A stretch of 64,000 nt of DNA from Aquiluna sp. KACHI24 (GCF_025997915.1 NZ_AP026677.1:1116001-1180000), one strand, 5' to 3'; shown: positions 1-8,093, counted from the stretch's first letter. Program-made: numbers and translations. The notes: generated from the letters alone by a model not told the origin.

Positions 1-573
1 AACCGTGTCTAAATACTCCAGTAGCTCTCCCGGAGGAACCAAGCGGAAGGGATAGTGGTGGGTTCTGGAACGAATGGTGCCAATTACCTTTTCAGGCTCC
101 GTGGTAGCGAATATGAACTTCACGTGAGCTGGTGGCTCTTCAACGATCTTTAGAAGGGCGTTGAATCCTTGAGTGGTAACCATGTGAGCTTCGTCGAGGA
201 TAAAAATCTTGTAGCGATCTCTGGCTGGAGCGAATATGGCTCGCTCGCGGAGCTCGCGGGCATCATCAACACCGTTGTGAGATGCGGCGTCGATCTCGAC
301 AACATCAAGTGATCCAGAGCCACCGCGAGCTAGCTCAACGCAGCTTGGGCACTTGCCGCATGGGGTGTCTGTAGGGCCCTCAGCACAGTTGAGACACCTG
401 GCCAAAATGCGAGCGGATGTGGTCTTGCCACAACCTCTGGGTCCAGAGAAAAGGTATGCGTGATTCACGCGATCGCCCCTGAGTGCAGCCATCAAAGGCT
501 CGGTCACCTGGGTCTGCCCAATCAGCTCAGAGAAGGACTCTGGGCGGTATCTGCGATAAAGGGCTGTGGTCAC
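1..573 (-). CDS. dnaX: DNA polymerase III subunit gamma/tau, N-terminal part (runs off left edge)
   Basis: Clamp-loader ATPase of the replisome; it loads the beta clamp at primed sites. The reading frame opens with GTG at 573 (VTTALYRRYRPESF...) and stays open to base 1, so only the first 191 codons are present. Visible are the Walker A loop GPRGCGKTT near residue 44, the four-Cys zinc module (CLNC...CGKC..C) and Walker B ILDEAH followed by the sensor region (LLKIVEEPP, FATTEPEK), in the order usual for bacterial DnaX. The start lies about 60 bases downstream of the SRP RNA on the same strand, a familiar actinobacterial arrangement. The C-terminal tau region cannot be assessed. Confidence 0.96.
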   Translation of the reverse strand, partial: MTTALYRRYRPESFSELIGQTQVTEPLMAALRGDRVNHAYLFSGPRGCGKTTSARILARCLNCAEGPTDTPCGKCPSCVELARGGSGSLDVVEIDAASHNGVDDARELRERAIFAPARDRYKIFILDEAHMVTTQGFNALLKIVEEPPAHVKFIFATTEPEKVIGTIRSRTHHYPFRLVPPGELLEYLDTV

Positions 574-635
574 ACCGAAAGCCTAATTGCTTGGGGAGAC
601 ATTGAAGCCCTGTGTGCGTTACCTGTGGTTAAAAA

Positions 636-724
636 GGGACCCCCCGTGCACCCGTCAGAGCTCAGTTACCCTTGCTACCTCTCGGTCCTGGGGGATTAGC
701 CAAGATGACGCCACACGGGGAGTC
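636..724 (-). ncRNA. ffs: Signal recognition particle RNA, small 4.5S type
   Basis: On the minus strand the segment carries the conserved SRP Alu-less S domain: CCAGGACCGAGAGGUAGCA followed by AGGGUAA, the binding site for Ffh. The 5' end (GACUCCCCGUGU) pairs with the 3' end (GCACGGGGGGUC) to give a long closing stem, and a T run (635-631) follows as the terminator. A -10-like TAAACT lies at 736-731, so the promoter overlaps the 3' end of the dehydrogenase gene. The RNA works with Ffh/FtsY in co-translational membrane targeting. End positions are from base pairing and are accurate to a few bases. Confidence 0.9.
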
Positions 725-743
725 GATGAAAGTTTACCTGCGA

Positions 744-2231
744 TTAGTTCTGCGGGAAACCAAGATTTAGACCACCGTGTGAGGGGTCGAGCCACCTTGA
801 GGTGACTACCTTGGTTTGGGTGAAGAAGCGGAATCCCTCTTCACCATGCGCGCGGGAATCACCAAAGAGTGAGTGCTTCCAGCCTCCAAAGGAGAAGTAG
901 GCAACCGGCACCGGAATCGGGACATTGATGCCGATCATGCCAACCTCAACCTCATTCTGGAATTTGCGTGCTGCTCCCCCATCGTTGGTGAAGATTGCAG
1001 TGCCGTTGCCAAAGGCACCAGAGTTGATCAAGGCAAGCCCCTCGTCATAGCTCTGCACTCGAACCACTGATAGCACTGGGCCGAAAATCTCTTCTTTGTA
1101 AACCTTGGAGCTAAGTGGCACCCGATCAATCAAAGTCGGGCCAAGCCAAAAACCTCCAGCATCTCCGTCTGGGTTCACTGCACGACCGTCAACCACAACC
1201 TTGGCTCCGTCTTGCTCAGCAATCTCGATATAAGAGGCGACCTTATCGCGGTGCTCCTTTGTAACGAGTGGCCCCATGTCACAGCTTCTGCGACCATCGC
1301 CAACCTTGATCTGGGCCATGCGGGAAGCAATCTTCTCGATCAGCTGATCAGCGACCGGCTCGACCGCAACCACAACTGAGATAGCCATGCAGCGCTCGCC
1401 CGCTGAGCCGAAGCCCGCATTCACCGCTGAGTCTGCGACTAGATCTAGGTCTGCATCCGGCAGGACCAGCATGTGGTTCTTGGCACCACCTAGGGCCTGA
1501 ACTCGCTTTCCGAAGTGAGCAGCAGTTTCATAGATGTATTGAGCGATTGGGGTAGAGCCAACAAACGAGATAGATGCCACATCTGGGTGAGTCAAAAGAC
1601 CATCAACCGCTTCTTTGTCTCCATGCAAGACATTGAACACACCGTCTGGAAGACCAGCTTCTTTCCATAGCTCCGCCAGCCACATTGCGGCCGAAGGGTC
1701 TTTTTCACTTGGCTTCAAAACCACACAGTTCCCAGCCGCAATCGCCACCGGGAAAAACCACATCGGCACCATCGCTGGAAAGTTGAACGGGCTGATGATT
1801 CCGACAACACCCAAAGGCTGCTTTAGCGAGTAAACATCCACATTCGTCGAGGCATTCTCGGAGAATTCACCCTTGAGTAGCTGTGGTGCACCGCAGGCAA
1901 ACTCCACCACCTCTTGACCGCGGGTGATCTCTCCCAGTGCATCGGACAAGACTTTGCCGTGCTCGCGGGTGATGATTTCGGCAAGCTCAGACTTCTTGTT
2001 TTCTAGCAGCTCTCGGAATCGAAATATGACCTGCTGGCGCTTTGCCAAGGTGGTGTTCTTCCAGGCAGGGAAGGCCGACTTAGCTGCCGCCACCGCAGCA
2101 TCAATTTCTGCTTTGTTTGCAAAGCCAACCTCAGCAATCGGAGCACCCAAGGCTGGATTGAAAACTTTGCCGCTGCGACCAGATGTTGAAAGAACAACCT
2201 GACCATTGATGAAGTGACCGATCTGGCTCAT
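744..2231 (-). CDS. mmsA: CoA-acylating methylmalonate-semialdehyde dehydrogenase
   Basis: NAD-dependent aldehyde dehydrogenase, 495 aa, full family length. It converts methylmalonate or malonate semialdehyde plus CoA to propionyl- or acetyl-CoA, in valine, thymine, beta-alanine or inositol breakdown. The catalytic Cys lies in GFGSAGERCMAIS, the variant typical of the CoA-acylating MmsA branch rather than hydrolysing ALDHs. The NAD-binding segment (PSEKDPS, FVGSTPIAQYIYE) and the C-terminal EEIFGPVLSVV are present. It stands alone, with no valine or inositol genes adjacent, so the substrate cannot be fixed from context. The ATG at 2231 has only a weak upstream purine stretch. Its stop codon is 20 bases from the SRP RNA 5' end. 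Confidence 0.92.
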   Translation of the reverse strand: MSQIGHFINGQVVLSTSGRSGKVFNPALGAPIAEVGFANKAEIDAAVAAAKSAFPAWKNTTLAKRQQVIFRFRELLENKKSELAEIITREHGKVLSDALGEITRGQEVVEFACGAPQLLKGEFSENASTNVDVYSLKQPLGVVGIISPFNFPAMVPMWFFPVAIAAGNCVVLKPSEKDPSAAMWLAELWKEAGLPDGVFNVLHGDKEAVDGLLTHPDVASISFVGSTPIAQYIYETAAHFGKRVQALGGAKNHMLVLPDADLDLVADSAVNAGFGSAGERCMAISVVVAVEPVADQLIEKIASRMAQIKVGDGRRSCDMGPLVTKEHRDKVASYIEIAEQDGAKVVVDGRAVNPDGDAGGFWLGPTLIDRVPLSSKVYKEEIFGPVLSVVRVQSYDEGLALINSGAFGNGTAIFTNDGGAARKFQNEVEVGMIGINVPIPVPVAYFSFGGWKHSLFGDSRAHGEEGFRFFTQTKVVTSRWLDPSHGGLNLGFPQN

Positions 2232-2336
2232 CTTCGAAACCCACTTACCGTTCAGCTAGAACTCTGTTCAACTTTAGCTAAAGGCAGATTGGCGAATTCT
2301 GGATTTTGGTTTGATTTTGAGGGTAAACTGCCCAAC

Positions 2337-2421
2337 GGAGAATTCGCCTAGTGGCCTATGGCGCACGCTTGGAAAGCGTGTTGAGTGAAAGCTCTCAGGG
2401 GTTCGAATCCCCTATTCTCCG
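2337..2421 (+). tRNA. tRNA-Ser (anticodon GGA)
   Basis: An 85-nt class II tRNA. The acceptor arm GGAGAAT pairs with ATTCTCC (2414-2420), discriminator G at 2421. The anticodon stem CACGC/GCGTG encloses TTGGAAA, so the anticodon is GGA (reads UCC/UCU). It has the long variable arm expected of tRNA-Ser and the T loop GGTTCGAATCC. CCA is not encoded, as is usual in many actinobacteria. A strong terminator follows at once. Confidence 0.96.
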
Positions 2422-2471
2422 CTGTGAAAAAGCCCCAGATTTCTCTGGGGCTTTTCTCTTCTAGCAACAGT
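2413..2471 (+). repeat. Left copy of a 59-bp repeat: tRNA-Ser 3' end plus terminator
   Basis: TATTCTCCGC[T]GTGAAAAA at 2413-2431 recurs at 2853-2871 with 18 of 19 bases equal, and AGCAACAGT at 2463-2471 recurs at 2903-2911. Both offsets are exactly 440 bp. The terminator stems between them differ in sequence but have the same length. This is the functional copy, part of the intact tRNA gene. Confidence 0.75.
2428..2455. terminator. Intrinsic terminator after tRNA-Ser, probably bidirectional
   Basis: Perfect 12-bp stem AAAAGCCCCAGA / TCTGGGGCTTTT with a TTTC loop. It has T-rich tails on both strands, so it can stop the tRNA transcript on plus and the Cys-rich small gene (stop at 2461) on minus. 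Confidence 0.9.
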
Positions 2472-2694
2472 CTTTAGAGCCGCTTGTTTTAGCCTGCTGG
2501 ATTGAAGGGCAGGGAACCGTTCCGTAGGAACAAAAAACACAACAATCACCTTCAAGAGGCGTCTGACGGTTCTCGCAACTTGGGCAAGTCCATGCCCACA
2601 TACAAGAGTCGGTCGGCATGGTCAATGTCTCACCTATACCGCAGGTTGGGCATGTGAGTGTGCTTTCGGCGATGACACCTTTGCCTTCAGTCAT
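2461..2694 (-). CDS. GDCCVxC-domain Cys-rich small protein
   Basis: A 77-aa protein with three zinc- or metal-binding-like Cys clusters: CPTCG near residue 15, C..AWTCPSC near 32-40, and the hallmark GDCCVFCSYGTVPCP near 49-63, ending in DCC. The GDCCVFCSYG core is the signature of the GDCCVxC-domain (seleno)protein family, whose members sometimes carry selenocysteine and are often found near mercury or metal genes (family knowledge). Here every position is ordinary Cys. No metal-transport gene is adjacent. The biochemical role is unknown; metal sequestration or redox work is a guess. The ATG at 2694 lacks a clear Shine-Dalgarno; a 14-bp palindrome lies 15-28 bases upstream of it. Confidence 0.85.
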   Translation of the reverse strand: MTEGKGVIAESTLTCPTCGIGETLTMPTDSCMWAWTCPSCENRQTPLEGDCCVFCSYGTVPCPSIQQAKTSGSKDCC

Positions 2695-2708
2695 AGGAAA
2701 ACTTTATC

Positions 2709-2722
2709 CCTAAACATTTAGG
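2709..2722. promoter_or_regulatory. Palindrome upstream of the GDCCVxC gene (possible operator)
   Basis: CCTAAACATTTAGG: 6-bp perfect arms with a 2-bp spacer, in the promoter position for the minus-strand gene starting at 2694. This is a candidate regulator site only; no regulator gene is next to it. Confidence 0.4.
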
Positions 2723-2766
2723 AACGGCCATCACACCCGGGGCCTCAGATCTGCTCGAACTTGAGC

Positions 2767-2791
2767 ATGGCGTAGAAAGATGGCGTAGAAA
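2767..2791. repeat. Short tandem repeat, two copies of a 13-bp unit
   Basis: ATGGCGTAGAAA occurs at 2767-2778 and again at 2780-2791, one base apart, in the gene-free stretch between the GDCCVxC gene and the decayed tRNA copy. No function is apparent. Confidence 0.6.
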
Positions 2792-2852
2792 CGGATTTCC
2801 CAAATCTACTTTGAAGTCAGCGTTGAGAAGTAGGCGTGTAGTGCGTTCCTCT

Positions 2853-2911
2853 TATTCTCCGCAGTGAAAAACCCTCTGAGCAATCAGAGGGTTTTGTCAT
2901 TCAGCAACAGT
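2853..2911 (+). repeat. Right copy of the tRNA-Ser 3' end/terminator repeat (decayed tRNA remnant)
   Basis: It carries the acceptor-strand sequence TATTCTCCGC followed by A-GTGAAAAA, a terminator hairpin, then AGCAACAGT, all 440 bp from the intact copy. Upstream bases (GTGCGTTCCTCT against GTTCGAATCCCC) keep only partial T-arm identity and no anticodon arm is present, so this is not a working tRNA. It may be a displaced tRNA end left by an integration event, or one end of a tandem duplication. Confidence 0.65.
2868..2895 (+). terminator. Hairpin terminator of the decayed tRNA copy
   Basis: Perfect 12-bp stem AAAACCCTCTGA / TCAGAGGGTTTT closed by a GCAA tetraloop and followed by T-rich sequence. 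It lies just upstream of the membrane protein gene starting at 2936. Confidence 0.8.
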
Positions 2912-2935
2912 TTCGAAATCAATAGGCTTGGTTGC

Positions 2936-3601
2936 ATGGAACAACTGACTAGAGTTCTCCTTACTCTTCATGTGGCTGCAGGTTCACTCGCATTGCTTGC
3001 CGCGTTCTTCGCCATTACATTTCGCAAAGGTGCGAGGAAGCATAACTTTGCTGGCAAAACTTACTTTTGGTCGATGATGGCCGTTGCCGCAACAGCCATT
3101 CCTGTTTCTATTCTTCGTCCAAATCTCATGTTGTTCTTTGTTGCCATCTTTTCTTCATACATGGCATACGCAGGCTGGCGTTTCGGACGCAAATCCCGCT
3201 ACATCATGGCGCGCCAGCCTTATGTTGAGTGGGCCATGTTGGTTGTCGGCATTGCGATGATTTTTAGCGGGCTCGTAGAAGTATTCACGGGCTCACCTAT
3301 GGGTTGGGTTCTCGTTGCGTTTGGGGCTATAGGGCTTCAGTTCGCGGTCCAGGATTTACGAGGATGGGGAAAGGCGGAAGACTTCGGAACTAGAATCTCC
3401 AATCACCTCTCGCACATGCTCGGTGGCACTATAGCCACCATTACCGCGGTACTGGTTCAACAGGTTGTTCCAAGGCTTGATCCGTCAAACCCCCTCAAAG
3501 TGTTGGTCTGGTTAGCTCCGACATTGGTAATCACTCCCCTAATCGTCATTTGGGCTGGCAAAGTCAGGACGACTCAAAAGGTTCGTCTATTTAGCAGCTA
3601 G
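2936..3601 (+). CDS. DUF2306-like integral membrane protein
   Basis: A 221-aa protein with about seven hydrophobic segments. It starts LLTLHVAAGSLALLAAFFAI, followed by RKGARKHNFAGKTYFW. The His-rich first helix plus a KG..H...GK.Y.W loop is the pattern of the DUF2306-like predicted membrane family, of unknown function. I chose ATG 2936 because the in-frame extension to 2864 begins inside the terminator hairpin and encodes nothing conserved. There is no strong ribosome site. Upstream is the repeat and terminator; downstream is an unrelated cytoplasmic gene. Confidence 0.7.
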   Translation: MEQLTRVLLTLHVAAGSLALLAAFFAITFRKGARKHNFAGKTYFWSMMAVAATAIPVSILRPNLMLFFVAIFSSYMAYAGWRFGRKSRYIMARQPYVEWAMLVVGIAMIFSGLVEVFTGSPMGWVLVAFGAIGLQFAVQDLRGWGKAEDFGTRISNHLSHMLGGTIATITAVLVQQVVPRLDPSNPLKVLVWLAPTLVITPLIVIWAGKVRTTQKVRLFSS

Positions 3602-3688
3602 CAAACCTGAAGCCATCCAACGGGGTCTAAATGGAATGACTCGCAACGCATTCGCCTTATAACTAGAGCGAATACTTCCAAGGAAACC

Positions 3689-4285
3689 ATGGCCAAAATG
3701 TTTGATCTGAACAACCAGCTTCGAAACCTGTCATCTCAGGAGAACCTTGAGATTGGTAGGAATCTGATAATCAGCGTTAGCAACGCTGTCGCAGAGGCCG
3801 CTGCAGCGGCCAGGCGAAACCTTGGTGAGTCTGCAGCCGATTCTTCTGAACCAACGCTTGAGGATCAAATTCTCTCCACTCTCAAGGATGGAGCGCTCTC
3901 GAGCGTAAACCTGAGAAAGAAGATCGCTGAGCTAAATGGCGGCATTCGTCCCAACCAATCGGAACTAACTGCAGCCATCGCAAATTTGGTAGCGCAGCTC
4001 TTTGTTGCCGAGCAGGTAAATGGGGAGCGCAAACTATACGAGTTGACCGAACTAGGTTTGCAACGGGCCTCGAAGTTCGAACCAATCTCCTCCCACCCAG
4101 GCTCGTCAAAATGCAACTGCGGTAACCACTCACTCGGGACGCTAAAAGCGGCGCAGCGACTGTCAAGCGTTGTGCTGGACGTAACTACCAATGGCACCAA
4201 GGAGCAGCAGCACCTTGCTGCCAAGGAGCTGGAGCACGCTCGCACTCGCATTTTGCAAATTTTGGCGGATTCACAGATTGACTAA
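3689..4285 (+). CDS. Winged-helix-like protein upstream of ABC1 kinase
   Basis: A 198-aa soluble protein. The N-terminal about 45 residues are helical and Ala-rich (NAVAEAAAAARRN). Residues about 55-130 (DQILSTLKDGALSSVNLRKKIAEL...YELTELGLQRA) look like a PadR-type winged helix. A short CNCG segment follows near residue 142, then a C-terminal helix pair. It ends 13 bases before the ABC1 kinase start, so the two are probably co-transcribed. PadR-like DNA binding is inferred from the pattern; a non-regulatory role with the kinase is also possible. A good ribosome site is present (TCCAAGGAAACC before ATG). Confidence 0.65.
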   Translation: MAKMFDLNNQLRNLSSQENLEIGRNLIISVSNAVAEAAAAARRNLGESAADSSEPTLEDQILSTLKDGALSSVNLRKKIAELNGGIRPNQSELTAAIANLVAQLFVAEQVNGERKLYELTELGLQRASKFEPISSHPGSSKCNCGNHSLGTLKAAQRLSSVVLDVTTNGTKEQQHLAAKELEHARTRILQILADSQID

Positions 4286-4298
4286 TCAAACCGGGCCG

Positions 4299-5978
4299 AT
4301 GGTTCGATTCAGCAACCAAGACGCCCTGCAAAAGCGCTACCGCCGAATCCTCAGTTTTGCAGCACGCGCGCTGTTACAGACCTGGTGGTTTGAATTGGTC
4401 CTTCCCAAATTTGGACTGAGAACTTTGGTAACCCGCGGTCGCGTCGCGCGAATTCAGAAACTTGCACGCAGGTTCTATGTTCTTGCCGCCGACCTCGGTG
4501 GTCTGATGATCAAGCTCGGGCAATTTCTATCGACCAGACTCGATGTTTTGCCCGAGGTAATAACCAGTGAGCTCCGTGGTTTGCAGGATGAGGTTGAGCC
4601 TGAGCCACTTGGCGAGATTCGAAAGAGCATCGAGCAAGAGCTGGGACTCGCTCTAAATGTCGCTTTTGCTGAGTTTGATGAAAACCCAGTTGCTGCCGCA
4701 TCTCTGGGTCAGGCTCACAGGGCCAAACTATGCCCGGAACTCGCGGAAGACTTTGGCTTTGATGAAGTGATTGTCAAGGTCCTCAGACCCGGCATCGATC
4801 AGATCGTCGAGGTGGACCTGGCTGCACTGCGTCGCGTCGGAGGCTGGCTTTCAAGAATTCGCCTAGTGTCAAAACGAGCCGATGCCCCAGCGCTAGTCGA
4901 AGAGTTCGCAACCACCAGTTATCAGGAAATTGATTACCTAAATGAGGCAGCTAACCTAGAGCGCTTTGCCAATCAATTTGTTCCGGATCCGAATGTTCTC
5001 GCCCCCGAGGTGATCTGGGAACGCACTGCGAAACAGGTGCTAACCCTCAGTAACGTTGCCGCTATCAAGATCACGGACCGAAATGCTCTCGAGGCTGCAG
5101 GTATCGACCCAAACCAGGTTGCCGCAGCGCTTGCCAAGGTGACATTTGAGCAAATCTTCACGCACGGGTTCTTTCATGCCGACCCACATCCAGGCAATAT
5201 CTTTGTCACCCCAAAAGAAGGCGATTCAGGGGATTTCGCACTCACCTTCATCGACTTCGGGATGATGGGCGAGATTGATGACCGGCTGAGGCTATCACTG
5301 CAGCGATTCATATTTGCCGTTGTGGGGCGAGACCCGCGTGCCTGGATCAACTCAGTCAGGGAACTCGGGGTGCTGTTGCCGGGTGCCGACACCGTTGAGT
5401 TGGAGCGAGCAGTTGCGGAGCTTTTTGATCGCTTTGGTGGAGTGGCGGTTTCAGATATCGCGCAAACCGACCCAAGAGAAATTAGGGACTTTGCAATCCG
5501 ATTTTCTGAGCTTGTCAGAACGCTGCCATTTCAACTTCCCGAAAATTTCCTATTGCTCGTTCGGGCTATCTCGCTCATATCTGGTGTGACTACCGAGCTC
5601 AACAAACAGTTCAACATGTGGGACGCGGTTGATCCTTTTGCTAGAACCCTTCTCTCGGGCGGTGCAAACAGCACCATTAGCGCTTTGGGCAAAGAACTTC
5701 TGAAGCAAGCGAATCTGTTTCTTCAACTACCAAGAAAACTAGATGACCTGATCTTGAGGGTCGAACGCGGTGAGCTTGTCGTAAGGCAACCGGAGACCGA
5801 GCGCCGATTGCGACTATTGAACTCCTCGATTAGGCAGCTGGCTTCTGTGTTGCTGTTTGGCGCATCTCTCTCGGCCGGGCTATATGTCGGTGAGCAAAAC
5901 CAACTGCTTTCAACCGGACTCTTTGTGCTCTCCGGTACCGCTTTGCTGGGAGTGTTGATTCGCTCAAAGAGCTGGTAA
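4299..5978 (+). CDS. ABC1/UbiB-family atypical protein kinase-like membrane protein
   Basis: A 559-aa member of the ABC1 (AarF/UbiB/ADCK) family. The family hallmarks are in order: KLGQFLSTRLDVLP (KxGQ motif), the Ala-rich loop PVAAASLGQAH, VIVKVLRPGI with the ATP-site Lys, YQEIDYLNEAANLERF, HADPHPGNIFV and FIDFGMMG (metal-binding DFG). Two C-terminal hydrophobic segments anchor it. In the family such proteins act as ATPases in quinone or isoprenoid lipid metabolism. No ubiquinone gene is nearby and actinobacteria use menaquinone, so the substrate is unknown. ATG 4299 is preferred over an in-frame start at 4191 that would overlap the previous gene by about 95 bases. Confidence 0.88.
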   Translation: MVRFSNQDALQKRYRRILSFAARALLQTWWFELVLPKFGLRTLVTRGRVARIQKLARRFYVLAADLGGLMIKLGQFLSTRLDVLPEVITSELRGLQDEVEPEPLGEIRKSIEQELGLALNVAFAEFDENPVAAASLGQAHRAKLCPELAEDFGFDEVIVKVLRPGIDQIVEVDLAALRRVGGWLSRIRLVSKRADAPALVEEFATTSYQEIDYLNEAANLERFANQFVPDPNVLAPEVIWERTAKQVLTLSNVAAIKITDRNALEAAGIDPNQVAAALAKVTFEQIFTHGFFHADPHPGNIFVTPKEGDSGDFALTFIDFGMMGEIDDRLRLSLQRFIFAVVGRDPRAWINSVRELGVLLPGADTVELERAVAELFDRFGGVAVSDIAQTDPREIRDFAIRFSELVRTLPFQLPENFLLLVRAISLISGVTTELNKQFNMWDAVDPFARTLLSGGANSTISALGKELLKQANLFLQLPRKLDDLILRVERGELVVRQPETERRLRLLNSSIRQLASVLLFGASLSAGLYVGEQNQLLSTGLFVLSGTALLGVLIRSKSW

Positions 5979-5983
5979 TCAAC

Positions 5984-6241
5984 CTATTTTTTGCGAAGAA
6001 ATATCGACTTTAGTTTTGCAACGATCTTTTCAAGGCCCTGCATGCCCTGCTTGTTAAGCTCTCTTGCCCACTCGATCTCAAGAGCAAGAATCGAGAGGCC
6101 GAAGAAAATGAACAGTAACCCTGGTCCTGGTGTGACCATCATGATCAAGCCGAGAATCAACAGGGTGAAGCCAACCACCATGGTCAACACCCACCTCAGC
6201 GGGTGCGGGAGTTTCGAAAGAAACTTTTGAATCTTCTCCAC
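5984..6241 (-). CDS. PGPGW-family small membrane protein
   Basis: An 85-aa protein with two closely spaced hydrophobic helices (WVLTMVVGFTLLILGLIMMV and LLFIFFGLSILALEIEWA) joined by the TPGPG turn. This is the hallmark of the putative transmembrane PGPGW family (function unknown). A basic amphipathic tail (KIVAKLKSIFLRKK) closes the protein. It converges with the ABC1 kinase gene, five bases apart. Confidence 0.82.
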   Translation of the reverse strand: MEKIQKFLSKLPHPLRWVLTMVVGFTLLILGLIMMVTPGPGLLFIFFGLSILALEIEWARELNKQGMQGLEKIVAKLKSIFLRKK

Positions 6242-6320
6242 TGCCTGACACTTTCGTTGGTTTTTACTAACCTAACCAATTCTTTCTGGATAACAGCTGA
6301 GATTCAATTGAGATGAATCT

Positions 6321-6361
6321 GGATCCAAGCCTGCTCGAGCAAACGAGGCAAGCTTGGATCC
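6321..6361. terminator. Long inverted repeat, possible terminator of the surface-protein gene
   Basis: GGATCCAAGC (6321-6330) and GCTTGGATCC (6352-6361) are perfect inverted copies around a 21-base loop that itself contains CTCG/CGAG. It follows the minus-strand gene ending at 6387. No T run follows on the minus strand, so a factor-assisted or weak terminator, or another stem-loop function, is possible. Confidence 0.5.
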
Positions 6362-6386
6362 GCGCAGACTTAATGGCTACTTGAGG

Positions 6387-8059
6387 CTAAGCCTTCTTTT
6401 GCCAACCCAAGAAAATTCTTACCCAGAAGCCCTTAGTGAAGTCTGCGTTGTATCTGAGCTCGGTAACCAGTTCAGCACCAGCAAACTTGCCAGTCAGTAG
6501 CTGACGGCAGAAGTTCTCAGCAACCTTGGCGGTCAGGTCCGCGGTCGGGGTGTTTACGATGCACTTGACTTTGTCAAATGGATCTGAAACTGCCGACAAG
6601 CGCTTTGTTACAGCCTTCACGAATGAGGGTGCAACATTCTTGGTTGGTGAGAGCATGTTGATCTCTCTACCCGTTGGCTTGGCAGAAACCTTGAAGGCAC
6701 CAACGTGAGTCAGCTGACCATATTCCGACTTGGCCAAAATGTCATAACCGCCGGTCGGGAAGTTGGCTGGAATTGAGAGTTTGATGTCTCCATTCTTGAG
6801 AACTTCAAAGTCCAACTTGATGCCGTTGGCGCTAAGTTCGGTGATGCGATCCAACTTCTTTCCACTGATCAGTAGCGTCTCACCGTGGTAGAGGGCTTGA
6901 TTGCTGAAGCTCTCAATTTCAGGTCCAACATAAACAGCCCCCGAACTAGGTGATGGGGTTTGCGATGGGGCTGGCGTGGCCGCGGCAGGAAGTGGTTGGT
7001 CATTGTCGGTCACAGTGTTTGGAGCATTTCGATCCTGAACAGGACTTCCACCTACACCAGGGTCAAACACCGTGGTGGCTCCCGCGAGAGCAATTCTGTT
7101 GAAAATGAAGACGGCTTGGAACAGGTTGTCATCACCAGTTGCGTTCCTGGTCTTGATGGTTAGGTCTGTGTCTCCTTGGGACAAGAATGCGCCTAGGTTA
7201 TAAAGCTCGTCATCCGCTGGGTCTGAGTATGGTGCACCGATTGTTGGGTTGGTAACCGAGTCACCGATGCCGCCGACTGTCACCAAAGCGCCGTTGGCAG
7301 CCTCACCATCATCGAAGCTTCCGGCATACTCTGCAATTCTCGATGATGAGACTTGGCTCGATGTAGTGATATCGATCGTTGAAGACTGCATTCCGCTGCT
7401 TACCTGATATCCGTAACCGATACCTACTGATACTCGGTGACCAGTCAATTCGTTCGCGTTTAGAGCTGGGAAGGATAACGAGAAGCTATCTCCCGCGGTC
7501 TTGGAAGCTCCAAAGGCAATAACCACCGATGAGTAAAGAGTGTTTGGATCGTCAAAGATAACAATGAGGCTCGAGCCGTCGTAACTGGTTTGGCCGGCTC
7601 CTTCATTCACCGCAACGTCGATAAGTCCAGCACCCGAAGCATCGATGGTGGGCTTGATGATGTCAGTGACTTCTGCAAAGAAATTGCCGAATTGGGTAGC
7701 ACTTGTGACTGAGGCTTTGTGACTGAAAGAGACCGCCTGGCCATTCAGAGAAACATCACTTGGTGCCGCGAGGTTTGCAGTTCCACTCGTTCCGGCAAGG
7801 GTCATAAACGCTGCGACAACTTTCGCACCGGCAGGCTTTTCAACCTGCAAATTGCCAGTTCCATTGATAGTTCCCAGGCCGTCAATGGAGGTCTTCAAGC
7901 GACCTGACAGCCTAACCATCTCTTGAAGACCGGCATTAGTCCAAGAAGTGGTGGCGGCAGAGTGACTGCAGCATTTGCAGCCAGCGGAATCGATAGCACG
8001 GTAAGGAGGCTTGCAACAAGGGCAACCACTAGACCGAATGATGTGTATCTCTTGTGCAT
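6387..8059 (-). pseudogene. Secreted IPT-domain surface protein with a frameshift after the signal peptide
   Basis: Translation should start at ATG 8059, which has a GAGG ribosome site 6 bases upstream and encodes a clear signal peptide (MHKRYTSFGLVVALVASLL...ANAA). That frame hits a stop at 7897-7895. The mature protein continues in another frame; its first ATG (7919) has no ribosome site, and the coding-like sequence extends upstream of it (ATTSWTNAGLQE). The two frames differ by one base. The mature part (about 520 aa) has a beta-rich DUF3344-like region, a Pro/Ser linker (PAPSQTPSPSSG), an IPT/TIG-like domain (GPEIESFSNQALYHGETL...LDRI) near residues 335-420, and a C-terminal module with two Cys. 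Either the gene is broken, it is recoded, or the assembly has an error. Confidence 0.7.
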
Positions 8060-8093
8060 ATTAACCTCAATTTGATGACAACTTGTTCAGTCT

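Noticed and set aside
2767-2791. Two-copy 13-bp repeat as a CRISPR or mobile-element end
   Set aside because: Only two copies, one base apart, with no flanking inverted repeats or cas genes.
4191-4298. In-frame extension of the ABC1 kinase to an upstream ATG at 4191
   Set aside because: It would overlap the preceding gene by about 95 bases, encodes nothing conserved, and ATG 4299 fits the family N-terminus.
7895-8059. Programmed -1 frameshifting to join signal peptide and surface protein
   Set aside because: No X-XXY-YYZ slippery heptamer or downstream stem-loop is visible at the overlap, so a mutation, phase variation or an assembly error is favoured; not excluded.
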